Shown here: positions 1 to 8,269 of the stretch, piece by piece | How positions within the stretch are numbered: position 1 is the first letter of the stretch | Layout: every line of letters begins with the position of its first letter | Assembly: GCA_903904735.1 (NCBI GenBank) | Contig: CAIVDM010000199.1 | Location: forward strand, 1 to 41,478 | Source of the DNA: an uncultured delta proteobacterium | Lineage (GTDB): Bacteria; Bdellovibrionota_C; UBA2361; OMII01 | DNA length: 41,478 nucleotides | Reading direction: 5' to 3' | Notes under the pieces: model-generated | Database searches by the model: none | What the model was told of the DNA's origin: nothing | What the model saw: only the letters and a program-made list of their open reading frames with translations | Program-made: the position numbers and the translations under genes

Positions 1-81
1 CTGAAAGAGTTAGCTCATTGGACCGAGAGCTTATGGCAATGGTGAGGCGGCGGGACGGCGCGTTTTCTTGAAATGTTGAAT

Positions 82-669
82 TTACTGTAGAGCAAGTATC
101 TCAGCGGCAGTCGCATACTCGAGCCCAATCACCCGAAAAATGCCACTTCGCTGTTCAGGCGAAGAAATCATCTTAGAGACGCGGGGGCCTATCACATCAA
201 TCAGAAGATCCTGCCAGGATTCGCCTCGAGGCAGCGCGTGTTCGATAGCGGAGCCGAGTTCGATACGATCGCCGACTGAAATGTCATGAGCTTGAAGAAA
301 GCTTTTTATGTTGCCGACACAGTTTTGTATCGCCATGGGACCCATTGACAGCTTCCAGTGGTCCATCAAAGACTTACGAAGAGAGGCGCGATCGCCTTGC
401 TGGTAGATCAACGACTCCATCGAGGATTCCACAACGTCGAGACGGCGCGTGGCGTCGTCCGCAGACGTAGGCACACTTCTCATCTCACCCACTAATTGAA
501 AGTGCAGATTCATGAGCGAAAGATTTCGTGCCTCAGACTCTGAGCCACCACTCACATCTCGATAGCGCTGCAGGATTCTCTCGATCTCAGACACGTCTGG
601 TTCGACAGCGCGTGTGGAAGCGCTCATGTTATAGACGGGATCTGAGCGGCTAGAATAAGTAGGATTCAT
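82..669 (-). CDS. Hypothetical soluble protein, 195 aa
   Basis: I do not recognise this family. The frame is open well upstream (to about 954), but the extra N-terminal stretch is Arg/Ser-rich and looks non-coding, so I place the start at the ATG at 669. A second ATG at 627 (MSAST) is equally possible, and neither has a convincing ribosome binding site. The protein has no signal peptide or membrane segment. It is predicted to be mostly helical and acidic-to-neutral, with a helix-rich centre (residues about 25-110) and a C-terminal part (GDRIELGSAIEHALPRGESW, then DLLIDVIGPRV). Its codon use resembles the better-supported genes here. It stands alone, with a 430-bp gap to the transposase gene on the same strand. 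No function is assigned. Confidence 0.55.
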   Translation of the reverse strand: MNPTYSSRSDPVYNMSASTRAVEPDVSEIERILQRYRDVSGGSESEARNLSLMNLHFQLVGEMRSVPTSADDATRRLDVVESSMESLIYQQGDRASLRKSLMDHWKLSMGPMAIQNCVGNIKSFLQAHDISVGDRIELGSAIEHALPRGESWQDLLIDVIGPRVSKMISSPEQRSGIFRVIGLEYATAAEILALQ

Positions 670-1101
670 AACGGCACTTGGCACAGCGTGAATAGTAAAG
701 GCAATGGTATCAAGGGTGCTTACGCTATACAAACTTTCTCGCCGTAGCCTCGCACAACGATCGCTCTTTCTTCTGTCCACGTTGAGCCTGTTTATTAATC
801 CTGGAGCTCTCCTGCGAGCTATGGCAGCATGGTGTGCGGCGAGGCAAGAGCTACGCCCACTAATTAGCCGACGGGAAGGAGCCTGTAGTTTCGATGACCA
901 AAGCAGCGGCGAAAACCCGAGCCTCAATTTTGCTCTGTACCCGGGCTGCCACATAAACAGAGCCTCAAGGCGGGCAGCACTGGCGGAACGACTACACCCT
1001 GCGACTATGCGTTTAAGACATCATCTGACACTGAAAATCCATCACTAGATACACGTATCCCCCGCGAACCGGAGAACGCACAAATATAGTAGATAGAAGA
1101 A

Positions 1102-2076
1102 CTAGCGCCCCAGCGCGTTGGCGAGCTTCGGCATAGATGGCGGATACAACCCTGGGGGATACGGCACTGTGACGTCTCCCAACTTCCACCTCTTCCGAAC
1201 CGCTCTCGCCTTCTGCATGAGCGCTTTAAAAAATTTAATAAACTTCACTCGAACACTACGCTTCTCTGAGAGGCACCACATGCGGCGCCCTAAACGTTTG
1301 GGGCGATAGCTCGTGTCGAATACCTGCACGAGCAGACGATCTCTGCCCAGAACACGCTTCTTTTCCCTCTCTCTCTTCTTCTCCGCCCGTTCCTCAAGTA
1401 ATCTGATGCGTGCAATCAACTGTTCATTGAGCTTCTGCTGTTGTTCCAGTGAGTGATAACCAAACGATTCCATCCAGGCGTTTGGCTCAAGGGTAAATGT
1501 CTGTATGTCTTCTGAGGCGGCTAAGACCTCTGCCGCAAGCTTTGTGTATCCTCGTAGGTTATTGGCATCTCGTGTGATGGGGGTGAACTGGGGGCGCCGC
1601 AAACGCTTCCACTGACGAGTTAGCTTACCTGACCGAAACATCTTCCAAGAGGAGAATCCCGGGTACCTGTCGATAGAAGTCTCCAAGTTATCCTTGGCAG
1701 GATTCGAATACAGATACGCTATCGCTATGAGAGCTCTCGTAGGGGTGAGAACGATCGGACTATCATACCCCTCGCACCACAAGGTGCGCTTATCTCGGCC
1801 CAGGAGTCCGTTAATCATGTGCGCTGATTCGGTTTTGAAGTAGCGAAAGAACGCCTCAACGTCATCGGGGTCTATGACCACCAAAACAAGGTGAATATGC
1901 GTTGCCTCCACAAGAATGTGGCAGAGCCGCACCGGGTAGAGCTCCCGTCCCCGCGCAAGGCAGCTCTTAACGATCGCCAGACAAAGTGGATTAGCTAAAA
2001 GTAGCAATCCTTCCTCAAGGCTAAATGTGCAAAACAGCACGCTCCCGTGAGGGTGGTATTTCATCTTCCTTTTCAT
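1102..2076 (-). CDS. RAYT-like HUH/Y1 transposase
   Basis: A single-strand DNA transposase of the Y1 HUH superfamily (IS200-like or REP-associated tyrosine transposase). The sequence shows an HUH motif (His60-Ile-His62 in EATHIHLVLV) and the downstream helix AYLYSNPAKDN, which matches the RAYT 'Y-x-x-x-N-P' signature; Tyr121 is therefore the likely nucleophile. In this family the paired His residues bind the divalent metal and the Tyr forms a 5'-phosphotyrosine link with DNA. The Y1 core covers about residues 5-150. The remaining 170 residues form an unusually long basic tail (coiled EERAEKKREREKKR near 230), so 324 aa is long for a RAYT. The start is the ATG at 2076; an ATG at 2064 is possible. 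An array of short GTAG palindromes lies 60-150 bp upstream, which fits the RAYT/REP association. The gene appears intact. Confidence 0.85.
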   Translation of the reverse strand: MKRKMKYHPHGSVLFCTFSLEEGLLLLANPLCLAIVKSCLARGRELYPVRLCHILVEATHIHLVLVVIDPDDVEAFFRYFKTESAHMINGLLGRDKRTLWCEGYDSPIVLTPTRALIAIAYLYSNPAKDNLETSIDRYPGFSSWKMFRSGKLTRQWKRLRRPQFTPITRDANNLRGYTKLAAEVLAASEDIQTFTLEPNAWMESFGYHSLEQQQKLNEQLIARIRLLEERAEKKREREKKRVLGRDRLLVQVFDTSYRPKRLGRRMWCLSEKRSVRVKFIKFFKALMQKARAVRKRWKLGDVTVPYPPGLYPPSMPKLANALGR

Positions 2077-2133
2077 AGAAGTCTATTCGGAAAGTCGAAC
2101 GGAAAGTTGTGAGAGGGAACCAAAAAAGTAAAA

Positions 2134-2224
2134 GTAGCCCGGCTACAGGGGAAAAAAGTAGCCCGGCTACAGGGGGAAAAAGTAGCCCGGCTACAGGGGA
2201 AAGGGGAAACCGGTAGGCTCTACC
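2134..2224. repeat. REP-like palindrome array (24-bp period)
   Basis: Three copies of the 13-bp palindrome GTAGCCCGGCTAC (6-bp arms, one central base) lie at 2134-2146, 2158-2170 and 2182-2194, exactly 24 bp apart, each followed by AGGGG and an A-rich spacer. A fourth, divergent palindrome, GGTAG-GCT-CTACC, lies at 2212-2224. Each has GTAG at its 5' foot, which is the tetranucleotide typical of REP elements acted on by RAYT proteins. The array sits immediately upstream of the transposase gene that reads away from it on the minus strand. Confidence 0.85.
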
Positions 2225-2660
2225 ATACGCCTGGGCAATTTGGGGGTTCATATTCATAACGCCGCCGCGTGACCATGTGTGGATCAGCGCATCATCACGG
2301 GCTCACGAAATTCCGAATCAAAACACGACTACGATCGTCTGAATCCTTCGCGTCCTCTATAGAGATAATTGGATTGGGTGGCGATCGGCGTTTTTGCCAC
2401 GGCCTATTTGTACCATAGAGAATTTATTAACTCAGAATCACCCTTTCGCGGGCTGCTTTTCACTCGCGCATTATAAGCCGCCGCCTAAGTGACACCAACT
2501 GGTTTGCAACCACCCAAAGTAGCCCCTGCTGAAATTAGGGCTAGACCTGAGTAATTCGTCCGATTAGGTCCATCCATATCTCTGATATCGTCGCGCACTG
2601 CGCGTACTCCTGCTGTGGTATCGCTAATAATTTGTGCACACAGCGCGCGCGGCGGCGATG

Positions 2661-2858
2661 TCAGTAGGTGAGAGCTGGAGACTCCCGATTGGTTAACTGG
2701 CGCCATAATCGCCTCTGGAACATTTGAGCGCTCAAGTCAGACGCGTGTCCCATTTCATGCGACAGTACGACGTGAAGATTCTCTTCGTCGGTGAACGCGT
2801 AGACATTGCGGCTCGGACAAAAGCAAATACGCTCCCTCGCGCTTATGAGGAAACCCGT
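2661..2858 (-). pseudogene. Relic of a zinc metallopeptidase (HEMGH fragment)
   Basis: Between a TAG at 2861-2859 and a TGA at 2663-2661, the minus strand reads RERICFCPSRNVYAF followed by TDEENLHVVLSHEMGHASDL and a further 22 residues. HEMGH (codons at 2759-2745) is a textbook HExxH zinc-peptidase helix, and the residues before it (ENLHVVLSHEMGHA) have the hydrophobic pattern usual for such helices. There is no suitable start codon, and the third zinc ligand and the rest of the catalytic domain are missing on both sides, so this reads as a fragment of a decayed gene rather than a functional protein. A chance match cannot be fully excluded. Confidence 0.45.
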
Positions 2859-2901
2859 CTAGCGGCGCACCCAAGGATGCGCGGTTGATATATGCCTCCG
2901 A

Positions 2902-4161
2902 TCACGACTCTTTATATCTCTGCGCTATAAAGTTAACGATCTGGTCGACGATAAGCTTGTTCCCATCGGGGGTAAAATGGCACGTCTTATCGCCGTATAT
3001 ACGCCTCGCCTCATCCTTGAATATCGGCGTAAGGTCCTTGAAGTTTTCCCCGCTCTGCTCAAGTATCTGCGCGTTGGCGGACATCATCGGAAACGCCTTT
3101 TGCACGAGATTTGCCATACTCGTTTCCCCTTCGCACGTCGCGCAAAGCCCTAACTGCTCCTCCTCTTTGGTGAGTTTTTTCGTATGTATGAAGTGATTCG
3201 GTTGTAAGAAATGAAAATACTGAAACCCGTAGAGTTTCGATAAATTCCCTATTTGCCTGGAAGAATCGGTCCAGACTCTCACGAGCTCTCTCACAAGATG
3301 TTCGTTGTTTGAGTAGTCGAACGCTGGGCCGCTTAGATCCTGCGCTCCTGAGGCAACCTGGATCGTTTTCTCTGTCATCTTACGCGTAATCAGTTCATGG
3401 AGCGTATCCCAAAGCACCAACGAAAATATGCTGTGACGAAAAAGCGGGCGCGAGGCGAGGCGCGCAAGAAACCCGTCAAGTGACTCAAGAAGCGCTATGA
3501 CTCCGCCGTCCTTTAATACCTCCGCTGAGGGAGCGGACTGAGCTAGAGCCTTCCAATAAACCGGATAGAACGGGTTGGACCCATACAAGCGATTATCACG
3601 ACCTGCCACATAGACTTCGTTGAATCCATCTAAGTTGATAACTATATCGAATTCCGCCCCCATCAGCGCGAGATAAGACAGAATATAAAGCTGTTGGGGC
3701 TGCTTGTGCCCGCCTATCGCGGCAGACACGACTACTACCTGTCTATTTCGGAATATGTGGTTAAGACCAGACAAGCCTTGCGCCAACTCCGCGACACACT
3801 GTTCAGCGACGGAGCCACCCAGAAATAGAACATTAATAGTTGAGGAGCTTCGCTTCACGATGGGCGAAGCTCGCCCTCCGTTAGGTAGCCCGTATTCATC
3901 GACAGACTTTCGATCCGAGGAAGGTCTCGCCCATCCATAGAAGGGAGTCAGCATGCGTCCCTGATGTTCCGAACGCCGCTGCTCCGACAGGGAGACCGGC
4001 AATTGCGATTCGAGACGAGCCGCGACCTCCAAACGACGCCACATCTCAGAATAGGAAAAGGACTGCTTACGGCTAACGATATATGCGCCGAGCGCGCCAA
4101 GCTCCAAGATTACAATAGCGATCCCTATCCTGACCGCGAAAAGAACTAGGCGTCGATTCAT
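2902..4161 (-). CDS. SGNH/GDSL-hydrolase-like anchored protein
   Basis: A 419-aa protein with an N-terminal signal anchor (hydrophobic residues about 5-28) and a large extracytoplasmic domain. The domain has SGNH-hydrolase hallmarks: block I VLFLGGSVAEQ with the candidate nucleophile Ser117, a block III-like region INLDGFNEVYVAG, and a C-terminal CHFTPDGNKLIVDQI that fits block V (Asp/His of the triad). Related families de-esterify or acetylate surface glycans and lipids. The exact substrate cannot be read from the sequence. The start is the ATG at 4161, which places the membrane segment right at the N terminus. It stands alone, with about 640 bp of gene-poor DNA upstream and the metallopeptidase relic downstream. 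Block III deviates from the GxND consensus, so catalytic competence is uncertain. Confidence 0.75.
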   Translation of the reverse strand: MNRRLVLFAVRIGIAIVILELGALGAYIVSRKQSFSYSEMWRRLEVAARLESQLPVSLSEQRRSEHQGRMLTPFYGWARPSSDRKSVDEYGLPNGGRASPIVKRSSSTINVLFLGGSVAEQCVAELAQGLSGLNHIFRNRQVVVVSAAIGGHKQPQQLYILSYLALMGAEFDIVINLDGFNEVYVAGRDNRLYGSNPFYPVYWKALAQSAPSAEVLKDGGVIALLESLDGFLARLASRPLFRHSIFSLVLWDTLHELITRKMTEKTIQVASGAQDLSGPAFDYSNNEHLVRELVRVWTDSSRQIGNLSKLYGFQYFHFLQPNHFIHTKKLTKEEEQLGLCATCEGETSMANLVQKAFPMMSANAQILEQSGENFKDLTPIFKDEARRIYGDKTCHFTPDGNKLIVDQIVNFIAQRYKES

Positions 4162-4797
4162 CTTCCTCTCCTATCAAATCTGTGGGCACCAGTTTATGTA
4201 ATGGTGAGCGCGATGGCATCACGATTTCGCTTTATCCCCACGCGGACGATACTCACGCCTCACGAGGGGTCAAACGCAAAAGCTCGACACCTCCGCCAGG
4301 GACTCGTGACAGCCAATGATATCTCCCCATAAATCGCCGGATAATTCGCGGTTATTTCGTGAGTTGTAGATATCGGCGCGCGCGGGCGAGTGATCTCATG
4401 TGAATTTAGAGAACGTATTGAGTCAAAAAACTCACATAGACGCTGATAAACTATGTCACAGCCGATTATCGAATGTCCTCCTTGGAACACGCCAGATACG
4501 AATTTTCAGCCTGTACCAGAGCCTCCCTACAAAAGAAGCGGCTTTCGTGTAGAAAAAAGAGAATCAAATTGAACTCTCGCGTTCAACCCGTAGTCCGTTT
4601 GGTCTGAGCTTACTTTCCCAGCACCGCTGATTCAGTGAGTTCAAGGCCATCTGTCGCGAAACAAGTGACATCGCGCCATGGAGAGCGCTCAGAAAGGTCG
4701 CCTTGAACAGGCCAGGGCTCGCTTTACTTCAACGATTGCTGTTCGTTCAAGCCTCCTCGTGGTACACCATAAGCCGACAATTATTCGCGAGGCTTAT
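4162..4797. other. Gene-poor intergenic region
   Basis: I see no convincing gene in these 636 bp. It separates the divergent SGNH-like gene and the hypothetical gene at 4798. The one structured element I noticed is a short inverted repeat TTGAAC-N6-GTTCAA at 4569-4586, which could be an operator but has no other support. The promoters of both flanking genes presumably lie here. Confidence 0.5.
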
Positions 4798-5295
4798 ATG
4801 ACTCTTGATATCGACACGATCGTTAAACAGCCTTGGGAGCGTTACGACGTTCCTGAAGCAAGTGTGAGTGGAGAATTCCCGAGCGCGCCGTTAGAGGACA
4901 TCTCAGAAGATGATCAGGATCAGGGAGAGACCGCGTCCTTATTTCTCGAGACTCACTATGATGGATTGACTATCGCGTTCGACCTTGATGTGAACGTAGG
5001 ACAATCGCTTGACGTTGAATCATCGGATGAACTCGTTATGCGGCTTCGAAAGGATCTCGAAGAAGAGCGGAGTCTTGAGGTGCTTTCTGTCGACCCACGG
5101 CCTTATCAGAACTTTCCTGGCGTGGTTCAACGTATGCGTCTGAAGGAAACAGACGAGCTTCACACGCAGTGGCTTATCGCCACCCCGTTTGATACTGTTT
5201 TTGTTGGGGTCACGTTCACGGATACACGCCTTGAGGCGCTGGCGGATAAATTCTTGGCTGGTATCTCTATTACGGAGAGTGCCGACGAGGAGTAG
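4798..5295 (+). CDS. Hypothetical cytoplasmic protein, 165 aa
   Basis: I do not recognise this family. The frame opens at 4678, but the first 40 codons do not resemble the rest. The ATG at 4798 (MTLDIDTIVKQPWERYDVPE) follows GCGAGG at about the right distance and is my chosen start. The protein is strongly acidic, with a disordered Asp/Glu/Ser patch around residues 25-45. After it comes an alternating strand/helix pattern (LFLETHYDGLTIAFDLDVNVG, a charged helix RLRKDLEEE, QWLIATPFDTVFVGVTF). This could be a small alpha/beta fold of the DcrB/PsbP or DUF1795 kind, but that is only a resemblance of pattern. There is no signal peptide. The stop is 17 bp upstream of a long perfect palindrome, followed by the VF530 gene. 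Confidence 0.65.
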   Translation: MTLDIDTIVKQPWERYDVPEASVSGEFPSAPLEDISEDDQDQGETASLFLETHYDGLTIAFDLDVNVGQSLDVESSDELVMRLRKDLEEERSLEVLSVDPRPYQNFPGVVQRMRLKETDELHTQWLIATPFDTVFVGVTFTDTRLEALADKFLAGISITESADEE

Positions 5296-5311
5296 TTTCG
5301 CCTCGATGGTA

Positions 5312-5333
5312 CCATGGCGCTATAGCGCCATGG
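5312..5333. repeat. Perfect 22-bp palindrome
   Basis: A perfect 22-bp palindrome. In RNA it forms a 9-bp stem, CCATGGCGC paired with GCGCCATGG, around a TATA loop. It starts 17 bp after the stop of the preceding gene and about 70 bp before the VF530 start. No T-run follows on either strand, so it is not a canonical intrinsic terminator. It could act as a transcript-end stabiliser or a dimeric-protein binding site. Confidence 0.7.
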
Positions 5334-5404
5334 GAAGATGCCGAGGGAGCCCGGCCCGTGAGTAAGGTAGGAATTATTCATGGCTGACCGGAAAGTCGCG
5401 ATCT

Positions 5405-5641
5405 ATGACACTTAAAACTAAAGACCCGCTTGAGGGAAAAACCCTTGAAATGATCGTCACGGAGCTCCACGCCGCGTATGGTTGGGATGAGCTGGCTCAC
5501 CAGATCCCTATAAATTGCTTCTCGAACGATCCCAGTATCAAGTCGAGCTTAAAGTTTTTACGACGAACCCCATGGGCTCGCGCCAAGGTTGAGAAGCTCT
5601 ACCTTCATTACTTGAAGCGAAACGCCAAGCGCGCTCAGTAG
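5405..5641 (+). CDS. VF530-family (DUF2132) small DNA-binding protein
   Basis: A 78-aa protein that matches the VF530/DUF2132 family along its whole length. The family pattern 'DPL-G-TLE-I-TEL---YGW-EL---I-I-CF-NDPS-KSSLKFLR-TPWAR-KVE-LY' is visible from residue 7 (DPLEGKTLEMIVTELHAAYGWDEL) through NCFSNDPSIKSSLKFLRRTP and WARAKVEKLYL. From memory, the family is a small helical, dimeric protein thought to bind DNA, with no established physiological role. The length is full for the family. The ATG at 5405 gives the family's usual N terminus, though the upstream sequence has only a weak ribosome binding site. The gene follows the 22-bp palindrome and is not obviously co-transcribed with anything downstream, because the next gene is on the other strand. 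Confidence 0.92.
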   Translation: MTLKTKDPLEGKTLEMIVTELHAAYGWDELAHQIPINCFSNDPSIKSSLKFLRRTPWARAKVEKLYLHYLKRNAKRAQ

Positions 5642-5730
5642 CCTCTCCTAGTACGCCCCGTCTGGATAGCTCTCATTGGGTGATAGCTGCTCCGGCTCAA
5701 TCACACAAATTCGCGGTCCGCTCGAAGCGA

Positions 5731-6897
5731 TTAAGCTGGCGCGCCTGCTGATGTGGCGCTCGCGCGACTCTCTTTAATCTCTTCGGCAATCACCAGTCCT
5801 AACGTGATCACCAACGCCCACGTGTAGGCGCTCCCGATGGTAAAGAGATGCCAGCCAGAAGGAGAAGCGGCGTGCACGATTAATCTCGCCGGTATAACTA
5901 AAAAATAGGCGGGAAGGCGAAATGCCACGTCCTTCCAGCGCGAAAGGTAGACTGGAATCAGAACAAGCGAATAATGCACCCACGCCAGCGGGGAAACCAA
6001 GAGCGTTACAAGAAGGGCGAACGTAGTCACCTTCAAGACAGTCGGTCTTCTCCAAAGAATCCACGCGACCGTGAGAACACACAGCGCCACTCCCACGCCC
6101 AGACCGAGATAATACATCTCGACGCGACTAAAAAGCCCCGGAAGCGAAGCGTTTGTCTGAATGGGAATCCTCGGCGCTACTCCCTCAAGCGCCCTCAGCC
6201 ATTGAACGTAGATTGTCTTCCCGTATACGAAGAGTGGAATAACGCTGAGTATCCCCGCTGTCGCCAAGCTTACTAGGGCCGGAAGGAAAAACCTTCCCAG
6301 TAGGAGAAAGACGGGCCAGAGAATAAACTGCGGCTTAAGCGCCACAAGAGTCCCGATACAAAGTCCGGCGATCCAAGGTTTTCTCTCTTTAAGCATTACC
6401 CACGCGATTCCACCTAAGGCAAAAAGCGGAATATAGATCTGTCCAAGAAACATGGTATCCCAGAATGCCGTTAAGGCTAGCATCCAGATCAGCGCCGAGC
6501 GGCGCGGAGTTTGAGGGAAATGCCTCGAGAGCCATAGACAGAAAAAGAGATAGAAAATCCCCTGAATTAGATACCACTGCCGAGCCACCATGTGGGGTCT
6601 CGCGAAAGTAAAAAGCTTAAAGAGCAGCACTGATATCGGTGGGTTAAGGTTTTGATTCTGATACTGCGCGCCATGTATCAACACTCGAAGCGTGAGTGGA
6701 TACACTCCATAAGGATCAAGCCCAGCGGCCCCCGCCTTGCCTGATTCGATAAAGGACCCCAAATCCCCTAACCCGTACGTCAAGTGCTGTAATGAACGGA
6801 ATAATTCAAGCGCAATCACCATGAGCGCTAGGCTAGAGGTTATATAGCCCGCGATTCTGTTCTTCGAACTGTTCAATTCCTTCTGCATACAGCTCAT
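5731..6897 (-). CDS. GT87-family polyprenol-phosphate-mannose-type glycosyltransferase
   Basis: A 388-aa integral membrane protein with about ten hydrophobic segments, resembling glycosyltransferase family 87 (DUF2029, GT-C fold). Supporting signatures are an early loop GDLGSFIESGKAGAAGLDPYG (the acidic first loop typical of GT-C enzymes), NLNPPISVLLFKLF, and the central GQIYIPLFALGGIAWVMLKERKP followed by GTLVALKPQFILWP. The family transfers mannose or another hexose from a polyprenyl-phosphate donor to lipid or glycan acceptors on the outer face of the cytoplasmic membrane. The substrate here is unknown. The start is the ATG at 6897; an ATG (MQKEL) four codons in is an alternative. It is monocistronic in appearance. 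Another GT-C-like protein is encoded at 9196-11112. Confidence 0.85.
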   Translation of the reverse strand: MSCMQKELNSSKNRIAGYITSSLALMVIALELFRSLQHLTYGLGDLGSFIESGKAGAAGLDPYGVYPLTLRVLIHGAQYQNQNLNPPISVLLFKLFTFARPHMVARQWYLIQGIFYLFFCLWLSRHFPQTPRRSALIWMLALTAFWDTMFLGQIYIPLFALGGIAWVMLKERKPWIAGLCIGTLVALKPQFILWPVFLLLGRFFLPALVSLATAGILSVIPLFVYGKTIYVQWLRALEGVAPRIPIQTNASLPGLFSRVEMYYLGLGVGVALCVLTVAWILWRRPTVLKVTTFALLVTLLVSPLAWVHYSLVLIPVYLSRWKDVAFRLPAYFLVIPARLIVHAASPSGWHLFTIGSAYTWALVITLGLVIAEEIKESRASATSAGAPA

Positions 6898-7279
6898 CGG
6901 TCGGGTAGAAAATCAAGAAAGTCCTTGAGTATCTCCATTGTATCCGGAGCTATTGGTCAAGTGACCAGGGTGACGGGACACCAACGAGATCTGGCCACAA
7001 CACTTATTATCTACAGAGGGTATCACGCCCGATCATTCAGCGACAATTGGCGAAAAGCAACAGGTGGACATCGCTACAAGGTATCGTGTCTAGCGGTCCG
7101 ATACGGGAGCTTTTAGCGCGATGTCCATTATTCACTCTGCGAAATATCTGTCGGATCGCGGAATATAGAAAAACGATGCTGTTAGCAAAGAGAGCCCGTG
7201 ACTATCGCGACCCATAGAGCGTCAGAAAGACGCGGTGCGCGCGTCACTGTCACTGCAAAGTAACACTCCGCTCTTCCGT
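6898..7279. other. Intergenic region without recognisable gene
   Basis: This is a 382-bp gap between two minus-strand genes. I found no convincing reading frame, tRNA or strong terminator in it. Short open frames here lack a ribosome binding site and protein-like composition. It presumably contains the promoter of the GT87 gene. Confidence 0.5.
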
Positions 7280-8269
7280 CTAATGATGAGGGTGTAGCGG
7301 CTCTACCCTGTCAGGCCGTTGAGTTCGGAATTGATCGACATCTTCATCCTCACGAAGTCTCGCTTCAACCCCTTCTTGGTCACTACCATTCCTTCCGCCT
7401 AAGAAGGAGAGTCCGACTACGAGTAAGGCGACCCCAAGCCATATCCAGGCGGCTTTCGACACTGTTTTCGCGGCTTCCTCAGTGAACTTACGAGCCTCAT
7501 CGCTTATTTGCTGACTAGCATTCTGAAGTTGATTTCGCATGTCATTAACGCGTTGCTCTAGCGCGGTAGCTACTTGTTGCGCCTGCTGGCTATTGAGCCC
7601 CTGCTGTTCAAGCCTATTCACGAATTCGGAGCCTGTAAGTTGACGGTAAACGGTATCAGCTTCACCTCGAAGCACATCGCCCAATTGTCGAGGATTTCGC
7701 AAACTAGCTCTTATTCGCCCAACGGATTCCCTTCCTGTTCGTACAACAGACTCAGTAGCCGCGGCGACCTGTGTCTCACCTAGTTCAGGGGCCGCTTTTC
7801 GAATAGCGTCCTGCACATCAGCCCGGTCGATTCCACGCAACATATTCTGTGTGTCGTCAATAATCCCTTGGGGGACGAGCTGAGGAATAGTCTGAGCGGC
7901 CCCTCGAACCACGCCGAATGCCGCCTGTCCTGCGGATACAATGGAATTACCCACCAGGAAGGTTAAGGAGATTAAGAACATCGCGCCACACAGGAGACCC
8001 GTCACGGTGCCCCCAAATGAAGTGATAATCCCAGGCGCCGCTTTCGCGGCCGCGTAGCCTCCGGCATAAGCGGATACTCCCAGACTAAGAGCCATCCATC
8101 CAAGGGTTCCCCATCCCACTTCACGCGCATTGTCAAAACTGAATACGGCACCCCCAATGGCGACACCTGCCATGCTGAGAAATAGGTAGGTCACAACAGC
8201 CACTATGAGACCAAAAAAGGCACCTGACCAACTGACTCCTCTAATTATGTTATCTCGAACCGTGTACAT
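7280..8269 (-). CDS. Membrane protein with coiled periplasmic/cytosolic linker
   Basis: A 329-aa membrane protein of no assigned function. I chose the ATG at 8269 (MYTVRDNIIRGVSWSGAFFG), preceded by AGGTAGG, over an upstream start at 8389 whose extra 40 residues do not look coding. There are three hydrophobic segments near the N terminus (about residues 13-40, 52-75 and 80-110, Gly/Ala-rich). A long polar, Gln/Ala/Arg-rich helical region follows (about 120-270, including LNSQQAQQVATALEQRVNDM). A fourth membrane segment comes next (AAWIWLGVALLVVGLSFLGG) and the tail ends in LHPHH. The layout resembles proteins annotated as PhnA-like or YrzE-like membrane proteins, often linked to stress, but the evidence is architecture only. 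It stands alone. Confidence 0.75.
   Translation of the reverse strand: MYTVRDNIIRGVSWSGAFFGLIVAVVTYLFLSMAGVAIGGAVFSFDNAREVGWGTLGWMALSLGVSAYAGGYAAAKAAPGIITSFGGTVTGLLCGAMFLISLTFLVGNSIVSAGQAAFGVVRGAAQTIPQLVPQGIIDDTQNMLRGIDRADVQDAIRKAAPELGETQVAAATESVVRTGRESVGRIRASLRNPRQLGDVLRGEADTVYRQLTGSEFVNRLEQQGLNSQQAQQVATALEQRVNDMRNQLQNASQQISDEARKFTEEAAKTVSKAAWIWLGVALLVVGLSFLGGRNGSDQEGVEARLREDEDVDQFRTQRPDRVEPLHPHH

Noticed and set aside
2021..2257. A 78-codon minus-strand frame encoding a repeated SPVAGLLF-type octapeptide
   Set aside because: The peptide repeat is simply the 24-bp palindrome array read in a frame that happens to be divisible by three. It overlaps the transposase start and has no other protein character.
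2485..2706. A 73-codon minus-strand frame beginning MAPVNQSGVSSSHL
   Set aside because: It overlaps the metallopeptidase relic in another frame and shows no family resemblance or ribosome binding site.
4569..4586. TTGAAC-N6-GTTCAA as a LexA-type SOS box
   Set aside because: A single short inverted repeat with no damage-response gene next to it. No similar site was seen upstream of the UvrA gene.
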